A stretch of 64,000 nt of DNA from assembly GCF_947331465.1 (NCBI RefSeq), contig NZ_CAMZOK010000003.1:248001-312000 (forward strand), in the 5' to 3' direction. How positions within the stretch are numbered: position 1 is the first letter of the stretch; each line of letters starts with the position of its first letter. A program made the position numbers and the translations under genes. The DNA is from Shimia sp. Alg240-R146. Lineage in GTDB: Bacteria > Pseudomonadota > Alphaproteobacteria > Rhodobacterales > Rhodobacteraceae. Below, one piece after another: positions 39,516-48,193 of the stretch. The notes below the pieces were generated by a model. The model worked only from the letters and a program-made list of their open reading frames with translations. It searched no databases and had not been told where the DNA came from.

Positions 39516-40656
39516 GCACAACCTGCATATCTTTGCGGGCTTGCTCTGTTTCGCCGCGCCAATGTCCGTTGCCCAAGGCGTGCCCACATTTGATGCAGGC
39601 ATGTTCTTGCAGCGCGAGCGTGTGCTGCAGCAAGCCGAACAGGATCTGGCGCTGCAGCGGGAACGGCTGACCAGAGAGGAAGAGCTTGAAGAGCTCGAGC
39701 AAGAACAACTTCAAGCGCTGGAAGACATCCTCGATGCGTCGACGCTTGCCAGCGGGAACTCCGGCGCGCTGGTTGCGAGTTTGGAAGCTGGTTCATCACC
39801 TGAAAGCGGCGCAGAAACGCTTTACGGTCCGGTTGATCCAAACCCCGGCGCAGCCCAGATGTTCGGCGACGCCTCTGGCTCGATCGAACAACTGATCATT
39901 CGCACTTCTCAGGAAACGCACCATTTGTCTGGCGTACGCGCAGCGGGTCTGTCGCCCAAGCAATGGCGTTGCCTGTTGCAGGCGCTGATCTGGCAAGAAA
40001 GCCGTTTCACCATCGGCGCGCGCTCCCCCGTCGGCGCGTTTGGTTTGACCCAGATCATGCCAGGCACAGCACAGGATCTCGGGATTTACCCGGCCTACTA
40101 TGAAAACCCCTACATCCAGGTCACCGGCGGCGCGCGCTATCTCGCACAGATGCTAGCCATGTTTGACGGCAACATCATTCACGGTCTGGCCGCCTACAAT
40201 GCCGGTCCCGGCAATGTGCAACGCTATGGTGGCGTGCCGCCTTTCGCAGAAACGCAACATTACGTTCAGGTCATCCCCGAGCGCTACAACCTCTACCTTG
40301 TCCGCGTTGGCGGCGTTGATGCGCTTGGCACCATTGATCCCGTCTTGCTTGCCAACTCCACCATGAGCCTGACCTCTTTTGGCGCAGGCGTCTATGGCGA
40401 TTACTCCTTGGTCTCGGTGCAAGCGGCCGCGCTTCGGGTGCAGGACATCATTACCCGCATTGGCGACACAGATGACATCCATGCGGCCATGTCGCTCAAC
40501 ACCTACGCGCGGGCAGAACTCGCCCGCCTGACTGCAATCCGCACGCGCCTCAAGGCCGCCCATACCCGTCCGCTTGGCGCCGCAGAGCTGGCCATCGCGG
40601 CCGCACAAGCGCGTGAACAAGACTTCATGCAATTCGATCTGGAGGCACTTCAATGA
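39508..40656 (+). CDS. Second transglycosylase, with VirB5-like N-terminus
   Basis: A 382-residue exported protein. GTG at 39508 gives a signal peptide (SKHNLHIFAGLLCFAAPMSV, cleavage after AQG). A coiled coil follows (about 35-90, many Glu, Gln and Leu), then an SLT domain with LQALIWQESRFTIGARSPVG (catalytic Glu), AFGLTQIMPGTAQDLG and AAYNAGPGNVQRYGGVPPF. A helical C-terminus follows. The mature start Q-G-V-P-T-F-D-A is nearly identical to the start of the VirB5-like protein after it (Q-G-V-P-T-I-D-T). It may be a pilus-tip-linked wall hydrolase. It overlaps virB5 by 4 bp. Confidence 0.75.
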   Translation: MSKHNLHIFAGLLCFAAPMSVAQGVPTFDAGMFLQRERVLQQAEQDLALQRERLTREEELEELEQEQLQALEDILDASTLASGNSGALVASLEAGSSPESGAETLYGPVDPNPGAAQMFGDASGSIEQLIIRTSQETHHLSGVRAAGLSPKQWRCLLQALIWQESRFTIGARSPVGAFGLTQIMPGTAQDLGIYPAYYENPYIQVTGGARYLAQMLAMFDGNIIHGLAAYNAGPGNVQRYGGVPPFAETQHYVQVIPERYNLYLVRVGGVDALGTIDPVLLANSTMSLTSFGAGVYGDYSLVSVQAAALRVQDIITRIGDTDDIHAAMSLNTYARAELARLTAIRTRLKAAHTRPLGAAELAIAAAQAREQDFMQFDLEALQ

Positions 40657-41432
40657 TCCGCATTTTCTCAGCCATCATCACATGCGCAATGCTCGCGGTC
40701 TCACCTGCAAGCGCCCAAGGCGTGCCGACGATCGACACGCGCAACATCGCGCAAGAAATTCGCCAATTGCAGCAGATGCTCGAAGATTTTGGCATTCAGA
40801 CCGACCAGCTCGACACGCTTCTCGAACAGCTGGATCTGGTGCAGCAGCAACTCGACACGCTCAACGAGACCTACGCCGCCCTGACCGGAGCGACGGACAT
40901 TATCGAGATGGCCATGGGTGGTGATCTTGATGGTCTCCTAGACCAAGAATTCGGCGATCTCCTTGGCACCATCCGGCAAATCCAAAGCGGTGATTTCAGC
41001 GGCCTGATCGGTAACGAGGCCCCTCAGATGGAAGGCCGCATGACGCAAGCGCTTGAAGATGCAGGCTTTGACCAAGACAGCCTTTCTGACCTAGCCAACA
41101 GCGGCAATCCGGGGGCTGAGCGTATCGCCAGCCAGGCGGGCACTGGGGCCATTATGTCAGCGGCGGCCGAGAACAGCTATGACGAGGCCGCGCAATCCCT
41201 CGAACGCGTCGAGCAGCTGGTCTCATTGATCCCGGACATGGAAACCCTCAAGGAAGCCGTGGATCACAACACCCGCGTCACGGCCGAGCTGGCCATTGCC
41301 ATGACGCGCATGTGGGAGCTCGAAGCCATTCAAACCGTCGGCGCGGGCCAATCCGGCGTGGTGGATGCCGCCACGCTGGCCGAAGAGCGCCGCTACATGG
41401 ACTTCACGCTGCCAGAGCTGCGCGCGGACTGA
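40653..41432 (+). CDS. virB5: VirB5-like minor pilin
   Basis: A 259-residue exported, mostly helical protein. The signal peptide is MIRIFSAIITCAMLAVSPAS with cleavage after SAQG, followed by long Gln/Leu-rich helices (LQQMLEDFGIQTDQLDTLLE) and a C-terminal helix TRMWELEAIQTV. Helix-rich architecture, size and position before virB8 match VirB5/TraC-type pilus-tip proteins. Its tail is acidic. Confidence 0.8.
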   Translation: MIRIFSAIITCAMLAVSPASAQGVPTIDTRNIAQEIRQLQQMLEDFGIQTDQLDTLLEQLDLVQQQLDTLNETYAALTGATDIIEMAMGGDLDGLLDQEFGDLLGTIRQIQSGDFSGLIGNEAPQMEGRMTQALEDAGFDQDSLSDLANSGNPGAERIASQAGTGAIMSAAAENSYDEAAQSLERVEQLVSLIPDMETLKEAVDHNTRVTAELAIAMTRMWELEAIQTVGAGQSGVVDAATLAEERRYMDFTLPELRAD

Positions 41433-41436
41433 TCAT

Positions 41437-42087
41437 ATGAACAGCGAGGCAGAAATCATCGAGGAAGAGCTCGTCTACGGCGCACGACGACGCGAGCTTA
41501 TTTGGCAGAAACTGGGGCTGACAGGCATGGCGTTTGGCATGGCAGGTTGCCTCGCCGCCGCCCTCGTTGCCCTGTTCGACGTGGACCCGCCGCCCATGAT
41601 CGTGCCCTTTGATAGCGAAACCGGCATGGCCCTCCCCAATGCCATGGTTGAAACGGTCTCACTCACGGAACGCCCCGCTATCATCGAGGCACAGGTCTAC
41701 CGCTATGTCATTGATCGAGAGACGTACAATCAGCTCGACAATGACGTGCGCGTGCGGCGGGTTCTGGATCAGTCGGGTGGAGCTGCATCCGCTGGGCTGC
41801 GCGCGCTCTGGACCAGCGGCCATGAGGCCTATCCGCCCGACAGCTACGGAACAGATGCCCGGCTTGATGTCGAGGTTCTGTCGATCACCCATATCAGCGT
41901 CAATCGCGCCCAAGTGCGCCTTCGCAAGCGGCTCAACTCGCCGCGCGGCACGCAAAACGGGCTCTTCACTGCAACCCTGATGTTTGAGTTTCGGCCCGAG
42001 AATAGCCGGTCGATCGATGATGTCTGGCAGAACCCTTTTGGCTTCACTGTCACCGAATACGCGATCCGCTCGGATCGTTTGGAGTAA
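41437..42087 (+). CDS. virB8: VirB8-like inner-membrane protein
   Basis: A 216-residue bitopic protein. A short cytoplasmic start (EAEIIEEELVYGARRRELIW) precedes one transmembrane segment (about 27-48) and a periplasmic NTF2-like domain ending with F-R-P-E-N-S-R-S-I-D-D-V-W-Q-N-P-F-G-F-T-V, the VirB8 family ending. It connects the inner-membrane platform to VirB9/10. ATG at 41437 is chosen over an upstream in-frame start inside virB5. Confidence 0.9.
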   Translation: MNSEAEIIEEELVYGARRRELIWQKLGLTGMAFGMAGCLAAALVALFDVDPPPMIVPFDSETGMALPNAMVETVSLTERPAIIEAQVYRYVIDRETYNQLDNDVRVRRVLDQSGGAASAGLRALWTSGHEAYPPDSYGTDARLDVEVLSITHISVNRAQVRLRKRLNSPRGTQNGLFTATLMFEFRPENSRSIDDVWQNPFGFTVTEYAIRSDRLE

Positions 42088-42090
42088 CCC

Positions 42091-42786
42091 ATGCGCCGCC
42101 TGTTCCTGATCCTCGCCTTCCTTGTTCCTCTTGTTGGGACCGCCTATGCCGAAACGCAGCCGCGCCAAGGCCCCTATGATGCCCGTGTCAGGCAGTCCAC
42201 CTATCAGGATGGGCAGGTCTATCGCATCCGCACAAGCCTGACCCATGTGACCAGCATTGAATTTGGTCAGGGCGAGACGATCCGCTCAATCATTGCAGGC
42301 GATACCGAGGGCTTCCTTCTCGACGGCGTGCCCGGCGGTCAGGCCTTTGCGATCAAGCCCGTTACACGCGGCGCACATACCAACATCACGGTCTACACCA
42401 ACCGGCGCAGCTACTACTTCAACGTGACCGAAGCGAGTTCACCGACCTTCTACGTCATTCGCTTCACCTATCCCGAGGCGGCCCCTCGGCAATCGCGCAT
42501 TGCCGCAAGCCAACCTGCCAACCACGCCTATGGCGTCAGCGCGCGATCCGAGATCACTCCCCGCGAAATCTGGGACGATGGCACCTTCACGTATTTCCGC
42601 TTTGCCGCGAATGCGCCTTTACCCGCGATCTTTCGCTGGTCCGGCGGTAATGAGCGCAGCGTGAATGCGCTCGCGCGGCCAGACGGCGTGATCCGCGTGT
42701 CAGGTGTCAGCGATCGATGGGTTCTCAGGCTCGGCGACGACGAGATCTGCGTCCAAGAGATGAGCGAGGCAAACCACGATGAGTGA
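42091..42786 (+). CDS. virB9: VirB9-like outer-membrane complex protein
   Basis: A 231-residue exported protein with signal peptide (MRRLFLILAFLVPLVGTAYA) and the VirB9/CagX pattern: GQVYRIRTSLTHVTSIEFGQ, then TNRRSYYFNVTE and a C-terminal domain with REIWDDGTFTYFRFAANAPL. It forms the core complex with VirB7 and VirB10. It overlaps virB10 by 8 bp. Confidence 0.92.
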   Translation: MRRLFLILAFLVPLVGTAYAETQPRQGPYDARVRQSTYQDGQVYRIRTSLTHVTSIEFGQGETIRSIIAGDTEGFLLDGVPGGQAFAIKPVTRGAHTNITVYTNRRSYYFNVTEASSPTFYVIRFTYPEAAPRQSRIAASQPANHAYGVSARSEITPREIWDDGTFTYFRFAANAPLPAIFRWSGGNERSVNALARPDGVIRVSGVSDRWVLRLGDDEICVQEMSEANHDE

Positions 42787-44095
42787 AACAGCTGAGCTTA
42801 AGAAGCGCCTCGAAGCGCTTGAAGGCAAACCACAAAACCCAAGAACGAGACCATCTTTTATGACCGTTGCCTTGGGCATTGGAGCTATCGTGGCCCTCGG
42901 TGGCCTGGTGCTACTGTTCTCCGGTAGCTCTGAACCGGAAGCCCTAGAAACCGCCTCCCCGGATGAATTCCAAGCAGCGGGACCGGGCTTTGGCACTCTT
43001 GAGCCCAGCCCTGCGCCGATCGACACAACTCCGCCACCCGTCGAGCCGGAATCCAGCCCGGAGACCGAAGAGCTTCGCGCACAGATGGACGCGATGCGGG
43101 CCGAGCTTGAAGCCCTACGCAATGCGCCAGCGCCTGAAACCCCAACCGTCAACACAGAAGCACTGGACACCTTGGCCGCTGAGATAGATGCCCTGCGCAG
43201 TGAGGCCGCTGCAACACAGGCCGCCCTGCGCGAGGAGTTGGAAGAACGCGCACGTCAGATTCAGCGATTGCAGAACGATCTGGAGCTCGCACGCCTTGAA
43301 ACACCTCGCATGCCTGCAGCAACCGGCCCAACGGCCGAAGAACTGCGCCTTCAGGAACTCGAGCGGCGACGGCAAGCGGAGCTTGAGGAACTGCAAGCCC
43401 GTATCGCCAGCCCAATTATCGCCTTTGGGGGCACCGGGGGCGGCAACAATGAAACCGCCGCGCAGCAGCGGAGGCTCGATGGCGACACAGACTTTGTCCG
43501 CAATGGCGCTGAACCTGCTGAGGTGACGCAAGCCCAGTTGATCGTGAACCCGTCAAACACGGTCGTTCAGGGCACGATGATCCAGGCCGTGCTCGAGACA
43601 GCGATCGACAGCTCGCTCGCCGGTCAGGTCCGCGCGATGGTATCGGAAGATGTCCACGCCTATGACGGCTCGCGGATCCTGATCCCACGCGGCGCGCGTC
43701 TCATCGGGCGGTATCAATCCGGCCTCGACATAGCACAGCAACGCGTAACAATCGCCTGGGACCGGATCATTCTGCCCAACAACCAGACTGTTGAAATCAG
43801 TGCCTTCGGTGGCGATGAGCTGGGGCGCTCCGGCACAACAGGTTTCGTCGACAGCCGCTTTGGCTCGCGGTTCGGGTCAGCCGCCCTGATATCGCTGATC
43901 GGAGCCTTGCCTGCCGTGGCAGCCCAGAACACCGAAGACGAGATCGCCTCGGATGTGCTCGAGGGCATTGGCGAAGACCTGCAAGACAGCGCGCAAAGCG
44001 TGATGGGCGAATACCTCTCCGTCTCGCCGGTGATCTATGTGGATCAGGGTGCCCGTGTCACAGTGATGGTCGACCGTGATCTGGAGATCTTCTGA
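42779..44095 (+). CDS. virB10: VirB10-like core protein
   Basis: A 438-residue protein spanning both membranes. A cytoplasmic start, one transmembrane segment (about 28-47), a Pro-rich and then a long coiled-coil region (about 95-205), and the TrbI/VirB10 beta-barrel domain: GTMIQAVLETAIDSSLAGQV, SRILIPRGARLIGRYQSGLD and F-G-G-D-E-L-G-R-S-G-T-T-G. The coiled coil is longer than in Agrobacterium VirB10. It couples ATP energy to the outer pore. Confidence 0.93.
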   Translation: MSETAELKKRLEALEGKPQNPRTRPSFMTVALGIGAIVALGGLVLLFSGSSEPEALETASPDEFQAAGPGFGTLEPSPAPIDTTPPPVEPESSPETEELRAQMDAMRAELEALRNAPAPETPTVNTEALDTLAAEIDALRSEAAATQAALREELEERARQIQRLQNDLELARLETPRMPAATGPTAEELRLQELERRRQAELEELQARIASPIIAFGGTGGGNNETAAQQRRLDGDTDFVRNGAEPAEVTQAQLIVNPSNTVVQGTMIQAVLETAIDSSLAGQVRAMVSEDVHAYDGSRILIPRGARLIGRYQSGLDIAQQRVTIAWDRIILPNNQTVEISAFGGDELGRSGTTGFVDSRFGSRFGSAALISLIGALPAVAAQNTEDEIASDVLEGIGEDLQDSAQSVMGEYLSVSPVIYVDQGARVTVMVDRDLEIF

Positions 44096-44097
44096 TC

Positions 44098-45093
44098 ATG
44101 GCGGCCAGCTACCTGCAAAGCTCGATGGACAAGATCCCCGAGGCGCGTGATCCGAAGCTGATCGAACTTTGCATCAACCCCGACGGCACGCTTTGGGCCG
44201 AGTTTCAGGGAGATCACTTCATGCGGTCCGTCAATCGTCGGCTCTCGCAGAGCGAGATCAAGGACTTGGGCAATCAGATTGCTTCGGCCGCGAATACCAC
44301 GCTCAGCCGGACCAAGCCCATCGTCTCGGTCAGCATCACCTACCGTGACCGCCCGATCCGCGCGCAAGTTATCCAGCCCCCAGCCGTTGATGGCGGTTAC
44401 GCAATCTCACTGCGGTTCTTTGCGGACCTGCCATTCGATCAGATCAAGCTGTCTTACCTCTTCGGCAAAGAGCGCAGCAATGAAGGTGCTCGGCGCAAGC
44501 GCAATGCCGAACTGCGCGATGTCGTCGCTACAGGCGACATCGACGCCGCGCTCAAGTTCTGCGTCACCCACAAGCTCAACATGATCGTCTCTGGCGGCAC
44601 CTCGACCGGAAAAACCGTCACGGCGCGCAAAATCCTCTCTTTCGTGCCCACCGACGAACGTATCATCACGATCGAAGAGGCTGCGGAGCTGCGTCCAGCA
44701 CAGCCCAATGTCGTCACGCTGATGTCTGATCGTGATGAAGCCACACGCAGCGCCGATGTTCTGCTGACCTCGACCTTGCGCATGCGGCCTGACCGGATTG
44801 TCCTGGGCGAAGTGCGCGGCAAAGAGGCCATGACCTTCCTCGAGGCGATTAACACCGGCCATGGTGGCTCACTCACCACGCTACATGCTGAAACGCCGCA
44901 ACTGGCGGTCCAACGCCTCGCAATCGCCGCCCTGAAGACCGACGTGCCTATGACCTACCAGGACATGAACGACTACATCACTCGCTCGATCGATGTGATT
45001 ATCCAAGCCGGTCGCCATGAAGGCGCGCGCGGCATTACCGAATTCTACCTGCCATTTGATCCGGCCCAAACGAAGGAAACAGCCCATGTTTGA
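44098..45093 (+). CDS. virB11: VirB11 ATPase
   Basis: A 331-residue hexameric traffic ATPase. Walker A is VSGGTSTGKTVTARKIL (about residues 163-179), the Asp box is ERIITIEEAAEL, Walker B is DRIVLGEVRGKEAMTFLEA and the His box NTGHGGSLTTLHAE. It switches the channel between pilus building and DNA export. It is normal in length and overlaps the DUF4177 gene by 8 bp. Confidence 0.95.
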   Translation: MAASYLQSSMDKIPEARDPKLIELCINPDGTLWAEFQGDHFMRSVNRRLSQSEIKDLGNQIASAANTTLSRTKPIVSVSITYRDRPIRAQVIQPPAVDGGYAISLRFFADLPFDQIKLSYLFGKERSNEGARRKRNAELRDVVATGDIDAALKFCVTHKLNMIVSGGTSTGKTVTARKILSFVPTDERIITIEEAAELRPAQPNVVTLMSDRDEATRSADVLLTSTLRMRPDRIVLGEVRGKEAMTFLEAINTGHGGSLTTLHAETPQLAVQRLAIAALKTDVPMTYQDMNDYITRSIDVIIQAGRHEGARGITEFYLPFDPAQTKETAHV

Positions 45094-45262
45094 ATACAAG
45101 ATTGAACAGATCAACACCGCCAAGACAAAGCCACCGAAGATCGAGGCGCAGCTGACCGCTCTTGGTCAGGACGGCTGGGAGCTGGTCTCCGTCGTGCCGG
45201 ATTTCGACGGCGAGCATATCCTGAAGGCCTTCCTGAAACGCCGCACCGGTGCGAGCGCCTAA
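45086..45262 (+). CDS. DUF4177-like small protein
   Basis: A 58-residue protein: M-F-E-Y-K-I-E-Q-I then a helix and LTALGQDGWELVSVVPDFDG, which ends with a strand and K-A-F-L-K-R. The G-W-E-L-V motif is characteristic of DUF4177. It is too short to have a catalytic domain. It overlaps virB11 by 8 bp and precedes virB6, so it is part of the operon. Its role in secretion, if any, is unknown. Confidence 0.7.
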   Translation: MFEYKIEQINTAKTKPPKIEAQLTALGQDGWELVSVVPDFDGEHILKAFLKRRTGASA

Positions 45263-45283
45263 AGGCAAACCGAGGAGGATCCC

Positions 45284-46282
45284 ATGGGCGTTGTCACCTG
45301 GATGGTTGAGACAACCGACAGCTTTCTGGACGACGCGGCCCAAACCACCTTTGGCAACGTCGCCGGTCAGCTTGGCGGCGTCATTGCCGTGGCCTCCACG
45401 CTCGCGGTGATCGGCGTCTTTCTCAACATGGTGTTTCAGTACAAATCCATGGACGGGCGGACCGCCTTCTGGTTCGCCCTCAAGCTCATGCTCATCTCTC
45501 TGTTTGCGATGAACTGGGTCCAATTCAACGCCGTGGCCAGCGCCCTGATCGACGGCCTAGACCAGCTCGCGGGCGGCATGGTGGCGGGGCTTGGCGGCGG
45601 CGGTGCGGGTGCATCCTACTTTGCCGGGGCCTTTGACGATCTCATCGAGGAGTTTGGTGACTATCTGAACGCGGCCGGTGACAACATGCATTGGATGGCC
45701 GGTGCCCTCATCGGTGCCATCGGCGCGTTCCTGTTAGGCGTCATCGGCGCGCTCTGCGGCCTTGTCCTGATCTTCGCCAAGATCATGCTGGCCTTCATGA
45801 TCGGCATCGCCCCCGTTATGATCGCGCTGTCGCTGTTCGACGTCAGCAAGGACTACTTCCATCGCTGGCTTTCCAGCACGGTATCCTACGCGCTCTACCC
45901 TCTCGTGATCGCAGGCGTGTTCTCCACTGTCGTCGGCATGTCGCGCTCGCTCATGACCGAGCTCGGAGATCCTTCCGGGGCGAGCAACATCGGCGCGCTG
46001 GTGCCCTTCTTCATGATGATGTTCCTCGCAGGCGGTATGATCATCGCCACCCCGCTGATCGTCCGCTCTATCTCGGGCAATTTCATGATGGTCGGACCGC
46101 CAAGTATTCCGGGTCCAAGCGGGTTCGCCAAAGGTTTGATCGGCACCAAAGGGTCAAGAGCGAGGGCGAGGTTTGGAACCAGGTCGAACGCTGAGATTGC
46201 GGGGGCCGGTATACGGCAGGCGGGCGGAGCTACTGTTTCGATGGTTCAGCGAGTGGCAGAACGAGCGAAACGCTTGGAATAA
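45284..46282 (+). CDS. virB6: VirB6-like polytopic membrane protein
   Basis: A 332-residue inner-membrane protein of the TrbL/VirB6 family with about six hydrophobic segments, including LGGVIAVASTLAVIGVFLNM, GALIGAIGAFLLGVIGALCG and the conserved KIMLAFMIGIAPVMIALSLF. The C-terminal tail is basic. GAGGAGG-type sequence precedes the ATG. In many VirB operons virB6 lies between virB5 and virB8; here it has moved to the end after virB11, and the operon stops after it. Confidence 0.92.
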   Translation: MGVVTWMVETTDSFLDDAAQTTFGNVAGQLGGVIAVASTLAVIGVFLNMVFQYKSMDGRTAFWFALKLMLISLFAMNWVQFNAVASALIDGLDQLAGGMVAGLGGGGAGASYFAGAFDDLIEEFGDYLNAAGDNMHWMAGALIGAIGAFLLGVIGALCGLVLIFAKIMLAFMIGIAPVMIALSLFDVSKDYFHRWLSSTVSYALYPLVIAGVFSTVVGMSRSLMTELGDPSGASNIGALVPFFMMMFLAGGMIIATPLIVRSISGNFMMVGPPSIPGPSGFAKGLIGTKGSRARARFGTRSNAEIAGAGIRQAGGATVSMVQRVAERAKRLE

Positions 46283-46354
46283 GGGGTATGCTCTTTATCC
46301 GACCTTCGCTGTTCGTTCGAACGCCACTCGAAAATTAGGTATCGAAGCCATGCG

Positions 46355-48022
46355 CTACCGGTATTCATCAAACGTGTCCCACCAAGGTACCACCTTGTGC
46401 ATTTCACCTTTGAACGGATACTCCCGATTCACACTACTATTATAGCTTGGTGTCTCTTCGTGGACCATGTCCAGATTCCACCCTGCGTTTGAGTCCCCGT
46501 TCGCTTTCGATAGCAGTTCGGTGAAACTAGCTTTCGTTGCCGTAGAAAGAACCCGCTCGTATTGCTGAATAGGAGCGAAAATAACCTTCCTTTTGTCTAT
46601 GTCCTGAACAAGGCCTTGGCTGAAGGCCAATATCTCGTCGTTGGCTCGGCGGAACACTTCTTCTTTGAGTTTCTCCGCCATGACCAGCCAGTTGTCCAAG
46701 GTAATCACCATACCGACAGCTTCGGGAGCGAGGTTGGCTCCGTGTCTGCCAATTCTACAGTGTGCAAAAAAACGCCATAGCTGTTTTACTGCTTTGACAA
46801 GATCATCAAAGCCGCGTTCCGTAGTCGGGTCTTTGCCAAACATGGCCTCACGCGACATTCGTGTTGCTTTGCATTCGGCGACCAACGTGAGGCGGTCCGC
46901 GTCGAAACAGAGGATGTCTGGTGTGTCAAAGGTCTGCTTCTTAACCCTGTACTTGTCTTCCGGCGTCCAGACGAATTGAGGCAGGGAGGCCATTGAGAAT
47001 TTTAGACAATATTCTTCAAAGCGGCGGCCATACTCTTCCCGGACTGGGCCACCACCAGACACCACGTCATAAAATAGACCGGTCGTCATTCGGTCCATGA
47101 TAAGCTGAGGCAACGGGGCGCGGACTCTCAGAGGTTCATCAGAAAAGCTTACGCAAGGAAATTGGCGAAATATGGATGGCTTGTAGGCCACGTGAATGAT
47201 GCTCTGGCGCTCCCGCATTGCAACCTGCCTTGCTTGCTTCAGTGGCAAGCATAAAGGCTTCAGAGCGGACCGATAAAGCTCTTCTGAAACCCCTATAACT
47301 TTGAGAGCTTGGTCTCCAACCAGAACAGGGTGAGACATGAAACTGGCGAAAAGGCCAAAAGAGACTTTTGAGAATTCGGCGACAGAAATCCCAAACTTCT
47401 TGTTGAATTCCTCTCCGCACTTCCCCTGCCCGTATACGAAGTTGTTCCTGTACAGGTTAGCCGAATTAGCAGACCCTATCTGCCAGGGAAATTGTCTGTT
47501 GCCAATTCGGACGAGCTCTCCAAAAATGTTATTTTTATGCCCCCCTACTTTGAACTCCTTGTTTTCCAGCTTTCGCAGTCGATTGACACAATTCACTATA
47601 TTTCCAAAGTGATCATGCTTGAACCGTACGATCTTGCCCCTCTTCGCATTGGACATTGGCGTGGTCAGCCCCTCATTGGCCAGGGTTTCGAGCTCCCATT
47701 TATGTATGGCTAATTCGTGAGGCCCCTGAATGCCGATTGCCTTTGGGTTGATTGTCTCACGATCTATATGCGGTAGTGCAGACTCATAGTTTGTGGACTG
47801 GAGGATGTTTGTTGCCCAGATTAGGTGGAATAGATCTTCATCCTCGAACCGGGACAAAAGCTTAAGAAGTTCCTTTTTATGGTGAGCATGCATGTGAACT
47901 ACGACGCCAGTCCAGTTGCAAACGAGGGCCGCCGCATTCGCAGCGCAGACCGCGCTTCCTGATGCAGCATATAGGAATTTGGCATGGGTTAGCTTGTCCG
48001 TTCTCTTGGTTTGTGGAACCAA
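46355..48022 (-). CDS. Putative PD-(D/E)xK nuclease, cargo gene between virB and virD4
   Basis: A 555-residue protein I do not recognise. Near residues 375-395 it has TPDILCFDADRLTLVAECKA, the D-x(n)-E-x-K core of PD-(D/E)xK nucleases, with downstream LVKAVKQLWRFFAH as the usual helix. The first 350 residues are helical with no obvious motif and could recognise a target. The start is probably TTG at 48022 but has no clear ribosome-binding site. Unlike its neighbours the region is A+T-richer. Standing alone between two conjugation operons and in between their shared machinery, it looks like acquired cargo, perhaps a one-gene restriction-like defence. Confidence 0.6.
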   Translation of the reverse strand: MVPQTKRTDKLTHAKFLYAASGSAVCAANAAALVCNWTGVVVHMHAHHKKELLKLLSRFEDEDLFHLIWATNILQSTNYESALPHIDRETINPKAIGIQGPHELAIHKWELETLANEGLTTPMSNAKRGKIVRFKHDHFGNIVNCVNRLRKLENKEFKVGGHKNNIFGELVRIGNRQFPWQIGSANSANLYRNNFVYGQGKCGEEFNKKFGISVAEFSKVSFGLFASFMSHPVLVGDQALKVIGVSEELYRSALKPLCLPLKQARQVAMRERQSIIHVAYKPSIFRQFPCVSFSDEPLRVRAPLPQLIMDRMTTGLFYDVVSGGGPVREEYGRRFEEYCLKFSMASLPQFVWTPEDKYRVKKQTFDTPDILCFDADRLTLVAECKATRMSREAMFGKDPTTERGFDDLVKAVKQLWRFFAHCRIGRHGANLAPEAVGMVITLDNWLVMAEKLKEEVFRRANDEILAFSQGLVQDIDKRKVIFAPIQQYERVLSTATKASFTELLSKANGDSNAGWNLDMVHEETPSYNSSVNREYPFKGEMHKVVPWWDTFDEYR

Positions 48023-48193
48023 TTACATATTCAATTTGGAAAAAGTCCTGCCGATCTGGTTCATTATAAAATGTGATGTAATGGAAATTTTGCGTTGGGG
48101 CGAATATGGCACCTAGTCGAGTTTCTTTAAAGCCCGGATCTATGTGCTCTGTTGTCGTTCCTACGCTACGCAGCTAACAGCGGCACCCCGCAT

